In this document: piece by piece, positions 23,922 through 30,187 of the stretch
How positions within the stretch are numbered: the first letter of the stretch is position 1
Layout: the number at the start of each line of letters is the position of its first letter
Assembly: GCA_002308235.1 (NCBI GenBank)
Contig: DBVS01000051.1
Span: forward strand, 613 to 30,799
From: Lachnospiraceae bacterium UBA1258
GTDB lineage: Bacteria > Bacillota > Clostridia > Lachnospirales > Lachnospiraceae
DNA: 30,187 bases
Reading direction: 5' to 3'
Program-made: the position numbers and the translations under genes
The notes under the pieces: generated by a model
Databases searched by the model: none
Seen by the model: only the letters and a program-made list of their open reading frames with translations
Told to the model about the DNA's origin: nothing

Positions 23922-24290
23922 TCAATCAATTACTTTAACGTCTTCAACGAAAACGTTTATTTTACCTATTTCAAGGCCGGTAAATTCTTCAACTTTATAT
24001 TTAACGTTGTTTACAAGATTGTCTACAACAGCCTGAATACTAACTCCGTAAGAAACGATAACATGGAAATTCAAACCGAGCTTCCCGTCATTCGTCTGAT
24101 AAACCTTGATACCGCGACATAAATCTGCGGAATTTATTTTCAGCATTCTGACAAGGCCGTCCTTAACATTTACGTTAGCCATGCCGACTATTCCGAAGCA
24201 TTCGTTGGCAACGGAACCTGCATACTGCATAACAACGTTGGGGTCAATGATTACATTTCCAAGATATGTATCCATCGATGAACCTTTCAT
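23922..24290 (-). CDS. Asp23/Gls24 family protein (YloU-like)
   Basis: 122 aa single-domain Asp23/Gls24 (DUF322) protein. It has the typical start GNVIIDPNVVMQYAGSVANECFGIVGMA, a central KVYQTNDGKLGLNFHVIVSYG, and the ending VVDNLVNNVKYKVEEFTGLEIGKINVFVEDVKV. Members are linked to envelope stress or alkaline tolerance; the YloU branch next to fakA has no firm role. There is no transmembrane segment. The ATG at 24290 has a GGAGGT site. It is the first gene of the fakA transcript and is divergent from rpmB. Confidence 0.93.
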   Translation of the reverse strand: MKGSSMDTYLGNVIIDPNVVMQYAGSVANECFGIVGMANVNVKDGLVRMLKINSADLCRGIKVYQTNDGKLGLNFHVIVSYGVSIQAVVDNLVNNVKYKVEEFTGLEIGKINVFVEDVKVID

Positions 24291-24329
24291 TTAACACCTC
24301 CCGATATTCTTTAAGCGCAGATTGACTAC

Positions 24330-24335
24330 ATTATA
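24330..24335 (-). promoter_or_regulatory. -10 element for the asp23-fakA operon
   Basis: A perfect TATAAT on the minus strand (24335-24330), about 40 bases before the asp23-family ATG. Seventeen bases upstream is only a weak -35-like TTTTCT, so the assignment leans on the -10 and on the position. Confidence 0.55.
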
Positions 24336-24396
24336 AACTTAATATTCCAAAAAGAAAACATAAAAATTTCCTTTTTACATTTATTTAATTTTTTGC

Positions 24397-24425
24397 TTGA
24401 TTTTTAAATATGTTTCTGTTATCAT
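24397..24425 (+). promoter_or_regulatory. Promoter for rpmB
   Basis: TTGATT (24397-24402), 17 bases, TATCAT (24420-24425) on the plus strand, with a 4/6 -35 and a 5/6 -10. The start site would be near 24432, leaving a leader of about 45 nt to the L28 ATG. It is divergent from the asp23 promoter about 60 bases away. Confidence 0.7.
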
Positions 24426-24476
24426 CTCATTATTGTGAGTTTTGATGTGTATTTTTGTTGCAAGGAGGTGCTAAAA

Positions 24477-24662
24477 ATGGCAAAATGTGCTGTATGCGGA
24501 AAAGGTATTCATTTCGGAAATAATGTAAGCCATTCGAATAGAAAGTCCAGCAGAATCTGGGGCTCCAATATCCGTTCGGTTACATGCAAGGTCGACGGCG
24601 CAAGTAAAAAGCTTCACGTTTGCACCAGATGCTTAAGATCCGGCAAAGTTGAAAGAGCCTGA
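24477..24662 (+). CDS. rpmB: 50S ribosomal protein L28
   Basis: 61 aa L28 of the zinc-binding type, with CxxC pairs in MAKCAVCGKG and CTRCLRSGKVERA. GNNVSHSNRKSSRIW is the conserved rRNA-binding core. The frame is open to 24435, but the ATG at 24477 is chosen because an excellent AAGGAGGTG (24462-24470) precedes it and L28 normally begins MAxxC. It is monocistronic, with its own promoter and terminator. It is one of only two plus-strand genes in the window. Confidence 0.97.
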   Translation: MAKCAVCGKGIHFGNNVSHSNRKSSRIWGSNIRSVTCKVDGASKKLHVCTRCLRSGKVERA

Positions 24663-24677
24663 CTCGATATAAAAACC

Positions 24678-24705
24678 AAAAGAGAACCTCGCGGTTCTCT
24701 TTTTT
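24678..24705. terminator. Bidirectional intrinsic terminator between rpmB and the J-like gene
   Basis: AGAGAACC (24681-24688) pairs with GGTTCTCT (24693-24700) around TCGC, extended by A:T pairs to 11 bp. On the plus strand it runs into a T tract ending at 24705, terminating rpmB. On the minus strand it is followed by TTTGGTTTTTAT, adequate for the converging operon that ends at 24711. Confidence 0.9.
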
Positions 24706-24710
24706 ATTTT

Positions 24711-25256
24711 CTATTTAACTGTCCTGAAGGGATAATCGTAGTTCTTTTTGATCTTCTCATACTCTCTGTTTATGGCGGCAACCATGGCATTGTCTCCGCA
24801 AAGGTTGTCCGGATGGAATATTTTTAAAAGATCCCTGTATCGCTTCTTAAGAGCAAGCATATTGTTTACTCCGGCAAAAAGCATGCTTTCGATCTCAAAG
24901 GATTCTTCAAAATCGTCACGCACATTATCTCTTCTGTAAGAAGCCTTTTCTTTTTCGAAAGCCTTCCGGTCATACTCAAGCTGTGCAAATCCGTTTTTAA
25001 GGATCTCCATCTTCTTGTCGAAAAAGGTTTCTTCGTCCTTAAGGCGCTTACGCTCGTTAAGATTGCGAAGATTGATGGTTTTCATCTCTTCCGTGAACTG
25101 AATTCTTTCCTTTAAAAACTTCTCATGAAACTCGTTCAGTTCCTTTTGCTTGGCACAAAGGCGAATATTCTCTTCGAAAAGCCATCTTTTAAGCTCGTTT
25201 AATTCTTCCGGATTACCGTTTAAAAGCACTTCTTCAAAGGTTTTGTTTTCGTCCAT
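24711..25256 (-). CDS. Coiled-coil protein with C-terminal J-like (HPD) module
   Basis: 181 aa, no named family known to me. Residues about 15-110 are a highly charged helix predicted to form a coiled coil (KQKELNEFHEKFLKE, NLNERKRLKDEETFF). Residues 125-172 resemble the second half of a DnaJ J-domain: a basic helix (ALKKRYRDLLKI), the HPD tripeptide at 148-150, then a third helix (MVAAINREYEKIKKNY). The usual first J helix with its YxxLG motif is not recognisable; FEIESMLFAGVNNML occupies the place. HPD normally stimulates DnaK ATPase, so this could be a dedicated co-chaperone. It is the last gene after gerW (21 bp gap; GGAGG site). Confidence 0.8.
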   Translation of the reverse strand: MDENKTFEEVLLNGNPEELNELKRWLFEENIRLCAKQKELNEFHEKFLKERIQFTEEMKTINLRNLNERKRLKDEETFFDKKMEILKNGFAQLEYDRKAFEKEKASYRRDNVRDDFEESFEIESMLFAGVNNMLALKKRYRDLLKIFHPDNLCGDNAMVAAINREYEKIKKNYDYPFRTVK

Positions 25257-25277
25257 AGAAACCTCCGGGAAGAATGG

Positions 25278-25688
25278 TTATTCTTCTTCAGGGAAAGCTG
25301 CATCAAGCACCTCGTCGTCGGAGGGCATGTCCTTCTTGTTCTTCATATCGGAAATTCTGTCGAAAATATCGGGAATAAGGTCGATAACCTTGGTGATGGC
25401 ATCCTGATTCTTGACATTTACAAGTTTGGTGGTTCCGTTCTTGATAACAAGAACCGCGCTGGGAGAAACCTTACCGGACATTCCGCCGCCACCGCCGTTG
25501 GAAATTCCCTTGGAGGACTTGTTGTTTGCACCGGCGCCGACACCGAAGGAAACATCAACCAAAGGGAGGATTATGGTGTCGCCGATGTGGGTAGCATCAC
25601 CCACAACGGTCTTTGACGAAAGGATCGTCTCCATTCCTTTAAGAAGAGATTCGATAATCGAACCGCAGTTATTGTTATTCTCAGCCAT
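25278..25688 (-). CDS. GerW family sporulation protein (YtfJ-like)
   Basis: 136 aa protein of the GerW/YtfJ family. An N-terminal segment (IIESLLKGMETILSSKTVVGD) precedes the family core TIILPLVDVSFGVGAGANN, a Gly-rich stretch (GISNGGGGGMSGKVSPSAVLVI), and an acidic tail. YtfJ/GerW is needed for L-alanine spore germination in B. subtilis. The family also occurs in Clostridia not known to sporulate, so the name does not prove sporulation here. The ATG overlaps the DUF2953 gene by 8 bases, mirroring the ytfI-ytfJ pair of Bacillus. Confidence 0.9.
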   Translation of the reverse strand: MAENNNNCGSIIESLLKGMETILSSKTVVGDATHIGDTIILPLVDVSFGVGAGANNKSSKGISNGGGGGMSGKVSPSAVLVIKNGTTKLVNVKNQDAITKVIDLIPDIFDRISDMKNKKDMPSDDEVLDAAFPEEE

Positions 25689-26652
25689 TTTTCGTCTCCT
25701 TAAACATTTTTATGACCTTACGGATATTTCTGTTAAGTAAAATCTTCAATCCCACCGCCAAAAAGGTGACAGCTGTGATGTGACCCTTAAAAAAACCTTC
25801 AACATCGATGATCTCCTCATCAAAACGGCCGTCAAACTTCACATGTCTGTGAAGCATGGGATAAAAAACACCGTAAAACTCAAAAATCTTGCCCACCGTC
25901 TCAGGATTATCAAACCCAAGTGTGGCCTTCACGTTCCATCTTCTCGGAAGAACGTGCTTTAAGATTTTTATCAGTGAATCCTTGCACAAAGAAAAGGATT
26001 CTTTAAACTCATCCGACTTAACCAGTTCAATGTACTTTTTTATTTTATCATACTTCGAACTTCTTTGGGTAGATTTTTCTTCCGAATCTTCTTCGACATC
26101 TTCACCGGGCTCATCGGACGGATCATCTTCTAAATCATCGGGCTTATCGGATGGATCTTCATCAAAATCTTCACCGACGGCCTTTGAGGTTGAAACATCT
26201 ATTTTCCCGGAAATCTCTGCTTTTGTTTTTACAGTCCCCGCAGCCTCGGACTTGAATTCAACAGCTTCGGATTCAACTTTCTTAGGTTCCTCAGCTTTTA
26301 ATTCCTCGGTTTTAGGTTCTTCAACCTTGGTTTTTTCGGCCTTGGGTTCCTCTGTTTTTGGTTCTTCAACCTTCTTTTCTTTCTTCTCTTTCTTTTTAAG
26401 AAGGTCAAACCAAAGTATCTTTACCGAAAGGGGTTCTTCTTCCCCGTACTCAAAGGACACCCTTACAAGTTTCAAAAGCCAGGAGGCCTTGATCTTTGCT
26501 TTAAGCGTGCTGTTACGGTAGGACCCCTTCCCTGAATACCTTAAGGGAACGAAAAGCACGATCAGGACCATCAGCAAAAGAAGACCCAGGATCGACAATA
26601 TGACAATGCCCAGAATGGCCAGTATTTTAAGTAATATGGTCAAAACACTCAT
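25681..26652 (-). CDS. DUF2953 membrane protein (YtfI-like) with long charged linker
   Basis: 323 aa. A strong hydrophobic helix at about 3-36 acts as membrane anchor. The N-terminal DUF2953 part follows (FVPLRYSGKGSYRNSTLKAK, VSFEYGEEEPLSVKILWFDL). Residues 86-197 are low-complexity and charged: Lys/Glu/Pro repeats (EEPKTEEPKAEKTKVEEPK) followed by an Asp/Glu-rich part. The C-terminal DUF2953 part (ATLGFDNPETVGKIFEFYGV, FDGRFDEEIIDVEGFFKGHI) ends in a hydrophobic stretch near 290-306. The family's partner is GerW, which overlaps downstream. The ATG at 26652 lies 26 bases inside the preceding gene. The linker makes it longer than the roughly 220 aa of Bacillus YtfI. Confidence 0.87.
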   Translation of the reverse strand: MSVLTILLKILAILGIVILSILGLLLLMVLIVLFVPLRYSGKGSYRNSTLKAKIKASWLLKLVRVSFEYGEEEPLSVKILWFDLLKKKEKKEKKVEEPKTEEPKAEKTKVEEPKTEELKAEEPKKVESEAVEFKSEAAGTVKTKAEISGKIDVSTSKAVGEDFDEDPSDKPDDLEDDPSDEPGEDVEEDSEEKSTQRSSKYDKIKKYIELVKSDEFKESFSLCKDSLIKILKHVLPRRWNVKATLGFDNPETVGKIFEFYGVFYPMLHRHVKFDGRFDEEIIDVEGFFKGHITAVTFLAVGLKILLNRNIRKVIKMFKETKNG

Positions 26653-26995
26653 TTGTCTTCTTTTCCTTTAACATTTCAAGTTCAAAGGCGCTTAAGGAAT
26701 CTATGGTCTTTCTTGCATAAAAATCCCCGTATTTTTTTACGGATATTTCGGAAAGCGCACGTACGTAGTCAAACGCGTCATCCTTACTCTTAAAAACGCC
26801 CACCACTTCGTATTCCTGCTTCCTGTAATACTTTTGGACAAAGAAATAAGACATGAAAATCTCCAGCCTGTCTCCTCCGTTATAGAAAGCCGCGAAATAA
26901 AACTTGGCGGGAAGCTTGCCGCTATTCAGTTTTTTGAGCATTTTCTCGGGCTTTTTAATGCCTTTTCCGAGAAAAAGATTGGTATGTATCCGCAT
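26627..26995 (-). CDS. Hypothetical protein ahead of the DUF2953-gerW pair
   Basis: 122 aa, no family recognised. It is soluble, basic, and rich in Tyr, Phe and Lys (AKFYFAAFYNGGDRLEIFMSYFFVQKYY). A possible beta-strand/helix unit (YEVVGVFKSKDDAFDYVRALSEI) follows, with a charged helical end. It is the first gene of the operon with a promoter just upstream, and its end overlaps the DUF2953 start by 26 bases, which supports it as a real coupled gene. The ATG at 26995 has only a weak GGAA site. Confidence 0.72.
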   Translation of the reverse strand: MRIHTNLFLGKGIKKPEKMLKKLNSGKLPAKFYFAAFYNGGDRLEIFMSYFFVQKYYRKQEYEVVGVFKSKDDAFDYVRALSEISVKKYGDFYARKTIDSLSAFELEMLKEKKTNECFDHIT

Positions 26996-27023
26996 ATTTC
27001 ATTCCATGTCGATGTTTACAGTA

Positions 27024-27051
27024 ATCTTAACACGATTTTCTTTATCTACAA
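27024..27051 (-). promoter_or_regulatory. Extended -10 promoter for the DUF2953-gerW operon
   Basis: On the minus strand TTGTAG (27051-27046), 16 bases, then TGT-TAAGAT (extended -10; TAAGAT at 27029-27024). The start would be near 27017, giving a leader of about 20 nt. It is divergent from the HD-GYP gene. Confidence 0.5.
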
Positions 27052-27077
27052 ACAAATTATTTTTTATTTTGCAACTA

Positions 27078-27112
27078 TATGATAAAATAAAGATACAAAA
27101 CAATTTGGGGGA
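27078..27112 (+). promoter_or_regulatory. Candidate -10 and ribosome binding site of the HD-GYP gene
   Basis: The AT-rich stretch TATGATAAAAT (27078-27088) is the best -10 candidate on the plus strand, but no convincing -35 lies 16-18 bases upstream. A GGGGGA ribosome binding site (27107-27112) precedes the ATG at 27116. The promoter assignment is weak; the ribosome binding site is clear. Confidence 0.4.
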
Positions 27113-27115
27113 TTT

Positions 27116-28168
27116 ATGAAAACTATTGCTACTATGGCTTTAAAGCCCGGAATGGTACTGGCAGAAGACGTTTTAAGTTATAAAAACGAGCTTTTGCTTC
27201 CCAAAAATACGGTTCTTGATGATATCGCCATCGGCAAACTGTCAAGATACTCCATTATGTGCGTCGAAATCAAGGAAGACGCGGACTTCGCCACCACACA
27301 CTTTGAAAAAGTACGTGTAAGCGAAGGCTTCAAACGTTTCGAAAAGGTTTATGCCATCTACATGGCCGTTTTCAAGAAAATGATCGACGGTCTTGTAAAT
27401 GAAGCCAAACCTCTTGATATGGACACTCTCCTTCAGGTATACGGCGAGATTACAGGCTGTGCCAAGAGAGGCGAAATACTTCTTGATTACTTATATAACA
27501 TGGTTCCCACCGAGGATTCCGTAACCTACAGTCATTGCCTGAATTCGGGTCTAGTGGCAGGTGTGTTCGGAACCTGGTTCGGAATGGACCTTGAGCAGCA
27601 GCTGATTCTGGTTAAGTGTGGTTTTCTGTATGATATCGGAAAATTCATGATCCCGCCGGAACTTATTTGGAAGCCCGGAAGGCTCACCGAAGAGGAATAC
27701 AACAGGGTTAAGACCCATACGGTTCACGGATATCACATAATCAAAAGCCAGAACCTTGATGATAACATCATAAAAGCCACCTTACAACACCATGAAAAGT
27801 GTGACGGCTCGGGTTATCCCAACGGCTTAAAGGATGACGACATCAACTTCTACGCCAAGTGCATCAGCATTGTGGATTCCTACTGTGCCATGACCAGTCC
27901 CCGTTCCTATCGTCAGACCCTGATACCGCTCCAGGTGGTAGACAATTTTGAAAAGAGCGGAGGCAAGTATTCCCAGGCCCTTTTGAAAATGGTCTTGACC
28001 CATATAGCAAATTCTCAGGTAGGTATGACCGTAAGATTAAGCGACGGCTCCGTTGCCGAAATAATACTGATTAATCAGTTAAAACTCTCCCGTCCCCTGG
28101 TTAAATGCGGAGACGGACTCATCGATCTTGCAAAAAGAAATGACCTTGAAATAGTCGCCGTTTTATAA
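27116..28168 (+). CDS. HD-GYP domain protein with altered HD dyad
   Basis: 350 aa. The N-terminal 70 residues (KPGMVLAEDVLSYKNELLLPKNTVL) form the small beta domain common in Gram-positive HD-GYP proteins. The HD-GYP core spans about 135-280: H140 (YSHCLNSGLVAG), YDIGK at 172-176 where the family has HDIGK, H201 (KTHTVHGYHII), HHEKCDGSGYP with H225, H226 and GYP at 233-235, and IVDSYCAM with D254. All metal ligands except the HD histidine (Tyr172, codon TAT at 27629-27631) are present. Active members hydrolyse cyclic-di-GMP; loss of this ligand may impair catalysis or leave a binding role. No receiver or membrane domain is present. Confidence 0.88.
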   Translation: MKTIATMALKPGMVLAEDVLSYKNELLLPKNTVLDDIAIGKLSRYSIMCVEIKEDADFATTHFEKVRVSEGFKRFEKVYAIYMAVFKKMIDGLVNEAKPLDMDTLLQVYGEITGCAKRGEILLDYLYNMVPTEDSVTYSHCLNSGLVAGVFGTWFGMDLEQQLILVKCGFLYDIGKFMIPPELIWKPGRLTEEEYNRVKTHTVHGYHIIKSQNLDDNIIKATLQHHEKCDGSGYPNGLKDDDINFYAKCISIVDSYCAMTSPRSYRQTLIPLQVVDNFEKSGGKYSQALLKMVLTHIANSQVGMTVRLSDGSVAEIILINQLKLSRPLVKCGDGLIDLAKRNDLEIVAVL

Positions 28169-28180
28169 CGGCGACTTTTT
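28153..28180 (+). terminator. Terminator overlapping the HD-GYP stop codon
   Basis: AGTCGCCGTT (28153-28162) and AACGGCGACT (28167-28176) form a 10 bp stem around TTAT and run into a T tract to 28180. The TAA stop (28166-28168) lies in the loop and stem. The converging Nudix gene ends at 28179, so the same hairpin lies at its 3' end, with a poorer T tract on that strand. Confidence 0.85.
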
Positions 28181-28619
28181 ATTCCCAAAGACCTTTTCTT
28201 CTTATGCTTCTGTATTCGTTGTAAGCTTTCTCGAGGATTTCTCTTTCATCATCGAATTTTAAGAGATAATAGGCCTCGTTATATTTGTAATATCCGGAAT
28301 CTTCAAAGCTCTCTTCTCTTTGAGGCTTCGAAAAGAAAGTGTCGGCGGACATCAGAAACCAGTGAACGCTCTTACTGATAATTTCCTCTCTTCCGCGAAA
28401 CTCATAATGTGTGTCCCCGATGGGACATCTGATAGTAGCCTCCGCTCCGCTTTCTTCTTTGACTTCCCTCACTGCCGTTTCTTCGAAGGTTTCACCCGCT
28501 TCCACGGTTCCCTTCGGAAGTACCCAACCGCTGTACTTCTTCTCATGTGCATTTTTAAAGAGAAGCAGGATCTTCCCCTTGTGAATTACCACTCCTCCGC
28601 AACTGGTTGCTTCTTTCAT
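28179..28619 (-). CDS. Nudix hydrolase
   Basis: 146 aa Nudix-fold pyrophosphohydrolase. The Nudix box is complete: G37-X5-E43-X7-R51-E52-V-K-E55-E56-S-G-A (GTVEAGETFEETAVREVKEESGA). It is preceded by SCGGVVIHKGKILLLFKN and YSGWVLPKGTVE, an arrangement close to MutT/Ap4A-type enzymes. KYNEAYYLLKFDDEREILEKAY forms the C-terminal helix. The substrate is not predictable. The ATG at 28619 has GGGAGG. It follows the PBP gene by 23 bp on the same strand and is probably co-transcribed with it. Confidence 0.93.
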   Translation of the reverse strand: MKEATSCGGVVIHKGKILLLFKNAHEKKYSGWVLPKGTVEAGETFEETAVREVKEESGAEATIRCPIGDTHYEFRGREEIISKSVHWFLMSADTFFSKPQREESFEDSGYYKYNEAYYLLKFDDEREILEKAYNEYRSIRRKGLWE

Positions 28620-28642
28620 GCAAACCTCCCAAAATTATATAT

Positions 28643-30187
28643 TTATTCTTCGGCTTCATCCGCCGTGATACTTCTTCTGAAGTATTCATCAAAGATCTTT
28701 CTGGCCATGGGAACCGCGTGAGTTCCGCTGGTTCCGGCATTTTCAAGAATGATGGTGACACAGATCTCCGGGTCCTCCGCGGGAGCAAAACCCGTGAACC
28801 AGGAATGTGTCGATGTTGTAAAATCGCTGAACTCCGCAGAACCTGTCTTACCGGCAACCGTATAAAGGTCGTTTTTAAGCCGTTTTCCGGTACCGCTTGT
28901 GATAACTGAAGTCATCATGTCCGTGAGAATATCGGATTCTTCTTTCGATAAAAGCCTTTTGTAATCGGAGGTCGAAAACTTCTTTACGGTATTAAGTTTA
29001 TTGTTAACAACAGATGAAACAAAATAAGGCTTCATCAGAACACCGTCATTGGCAATGGCAGATGTGATCAAATTAAGATGCATGGGGCTCATCAGGGTTT
29101 CACCCTGTCCGAATGCGGTGAGCACCATATCCATCCGGGAAATGTTCTCATCGATCTTAGCCTGACTTTTAAGATAACTCATGGTAAGGGGAAGCTCCTC
29201 GTTAAACATAAGTTCATCAAGCGTTTTGGCAAATTTTCCTTTGTCAAGGGAAAGGCCAAGATTACCGAAGGAGGAGTTACAGGAAATGGCGAGGCTCTTT
29301 CTTAAGTCCACAGTTCCGTGAACATTGTGGTTATAGCAGATTATCTTTTCATCTCCGATCTTAAGTTCACCGGTACATTTAAAAGAGTAATCGTTGTAGG
29401 TCTTAGGATTTTCCCTGATATATTCAAGTAAAGACAAAATCTTAAAGGTGGAACCCGGCGGGTAAAGGCCCTGTGTCGCACGGTTTAAAAGGACAGAACT
29501 TTCTTTGTCCTCCATAAGGCTGTCCCAAATCTCGGAGATCTCATTGGGGTCAAAATCAGGCTTTGAAACCATTGCAAGTATCTCACCGGTCTTAGGGTTA
29601 GAGACGACCACGGCGCCGTTATAAGCACCGATGGCTGTATAGGCGGTCTTCTGAAGGTCTACGTCCAGAGTGGTCACCACTCCGTCTCCCATGTACTTTT
29701 CGCCCGTGATATCGGCGGACATTTTCTCAGTCAAAGGCTGATTTGAATTAATAAGATAATAGTTGGCAATTGCTTCAATTCCCGCCTTGCCGTTGGAGGA
29801 ATAACCGATGACATGGGAAAAAATATTGTAAAAAGGATAAAAACGCTTTTCCTCCTCATTTGATACGACCGTTTCCGCAAGGATTGTCATATCCCTTGAA
29901 TATATGGGCCCCCTCTCCGTCTGCTTGATAAGCACTTCCTGTCTCGGATTATAGGGATTGTTGGTAAAACCCTCTCTGTTTCTTGAAACATAAATGCAAA
30001 GATAAACGCTCAAAACCATGAAAAGCGTGATAAAGGTATAAACAACCCCGAGAGTCAGATTTGAACCGGTGGTTAACATCCTTTCACGTGCTTTGTTCTT
30101 GACCGGCTGAACAATGGGTTCCCTTAAAATGTACATTCCTTCGATGATAAAGAAAGTGAACACCGTGGCCATTACAGAACTGCCGCC
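28643..30187 (-). CDS. Class B penicillin-binding protein, apparently fused to a FtsW/RodA-type SEDS domain (5' end beyond window)
   Basis: At least 514 codons, open at the right edge. The first visible residues, GGSSVMATVFTFFIIEGMYI, match the last helix of FtsW/RodA proteins (the YGGSS motif). A linker of about 20 residues and a transmembrane helix (LTLGVVYTFITLFMVLSVYL) typical of a PBP N-terminus follow in the same frame. The transpeptidase then shows ERGPIYSRD, PPGSTFKI (Ser-x-x-Lys, 241-244 counting from the Met at 30172), SCN (297-299) and GKTGSAE (442-444). In-frame ATGs at 30172 and further in lack a properly spaced Shine-Dalgarno, which favours a single fused polypeptide that could couple glycan polymerisation and cross-linking. 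The PBP call is certain; the fusion is inferred. Confidence 0.85.
   Translation of the reverse strand, partial: GGSSVMATVFTFFIIEGMYILREPIVQPVKNKARERMLTTGSNLTLGVVYTFITLFMVLSVYLCIYVSRNREGFTNNPYNPRQEVLIKQTERGPIYSRDMTILAETVVSNEEEKRFYPFYNIFSHVIGYSSNGKAGIEAIANYYLINSNQPLTEKMSADITGEKYMGDGVVTTLDVDLQKTAYTAIGAYNGAVVVSNPKTGEILAMVSKPDFDPNEISEIWDSLMEDKESSVLLNRATQGLYPPGSTFKILSLLEYIRENPKTYNDYSFKCTGELKIGDEKIICYNHNVHGTVDLRKSLAISCNSSFGNLGLSLDKGKFAKTLDELMFNEELPLTMSYLKSQAKIDENISRMDMVLTAFGQGETLMSPMHLNLITSAIANDGVLMKPYFVSSVVNNKLNTVKKFSTSDYKRLLSKEESDILTDMMTSVITSGTGKRLKNDLYTVAGKTGSAEFSDFTTSTHSWFTGFAPAEDPEICVTIILENAGTSGTHAVPMARKIFDEYFRRSITADEAEE

Noticed and set aside
24435..24476. Longer L28 beginning at 24435
   Set aside because: The strong ribosome binding site at 24462-24470 lies inside the extension and L28 proteins begin MAxxC, so ATG 24477 is the start.
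25889..26521. Serine-rich plus-strand open frame of 210 codons
   Set aside because: It is the complement of the Glu/Asp/Lys-rich linker of the DUF2953 gene; GAA/TTC and GAT/ATC codons give apparent Ser/Phe runs. No start signals.
30070..30172. ATG at 30172 (or the next in-frame ATGs) as the true start of the PBP
   Set aside because: Residues before and after 30172 match the final SEDS helix including GGSS, and none of the ATGs has a spaced Shine-Dalgarno; the gene more likely continues beyond the window.
1..30187. Mobile elements, CRISPR arrays, tRNA or rRNA genes, defence systems
   Set aside because: No transposase, integrase, spaced direct repeats, tRNA-like cloverleaf or defence-gene motifs were seen; the content is syntenic housekeeping genes.

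Overview
The window looks like chromosomal core sequence from a Firmicute of the class Clostridia, most likely a Lachnospiraceae-type organism. The signs are strong purine-rich Shine-Dalgarno sites, frequent TTG starts, the pairing of a GerW/YtfJ-like gene with a DUF2953 gene, a zinc-type L28, an L21 leader, a short HisG with HisZ, and RecU as resolvase. Genus is not assignable from the sequence alone. I see no phage, insertion sequence, CRISPR, tRNA or rRNA. Genes are tightly packed and nearly all on the minus strand. No gene-free stretch exceeds about 190 bases.

Read in the direction of transcription (right to left): (1) 30187-28179 holds a class B penicillin-binding protein, open at the window edge and apparently fused in frame to the end of a FtsW/RodA-type (SEDS) protein, then a Nudix hydrolase. 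(2) 27116-28168 on the plus strand is an HD-GYP-like protein with an altered metal-binding dyad. It is divergent from (3), an operon at 26995-24711: a hypothetical gene, a DUF2953 membrane protein, GerW/YtfJ and a coiled-coil protein ending in a partial J-like domain. (4) rpmB (L28) stands alone on the plus strand and is divergent from (5) asp23/yloU - fakA/yloV, a strong terminator, then recG - degV/fakB. (6) parE - parC - rsmD - coaD - coiled-coil protein ends in another strong terminator. (7) rsuA (possibly leaderless) - HAD phosphatase - short-chain dehydrogenase - membrane protein - RluA-type pseudouridine synthase - recU. (8) hisZ-hisG-hisD-hisB-hisIE, started by a near-consensus promoter that overlaps the end of recU. 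It runs on with gaps of 9-17 bp or overlaps into a B12-binding-type radical SAM protein, its DUF2344 partner and a short RNase E/G. (9) A consensus promoter and L21 leader RNA drive rplU, which is cut by the left edge.

The genes cover histidine synthesis (without hisA, hisC, hisF or hisH here), rRNA and ribosome maturation (RsmD, RsuA, RluA, RNase G, L21, L28), DNA topology and recombination (topoisomerase IV, RecG, RecU), fatty-acid kinase activity (FakA with a DegV-type FakB two genes away), CoA synthesis and cell-wall synthesis. I did not find a convincing wholly new multi-gene system. The most unusual points are the SEDS-PBP fusion, a HisF-like domain lacking its catalytic aspartates fused to HisIE, the HD-GYP protein with Tyr in place of the HD histidine, the GerW/J-like operon, and several overlapping control sites.
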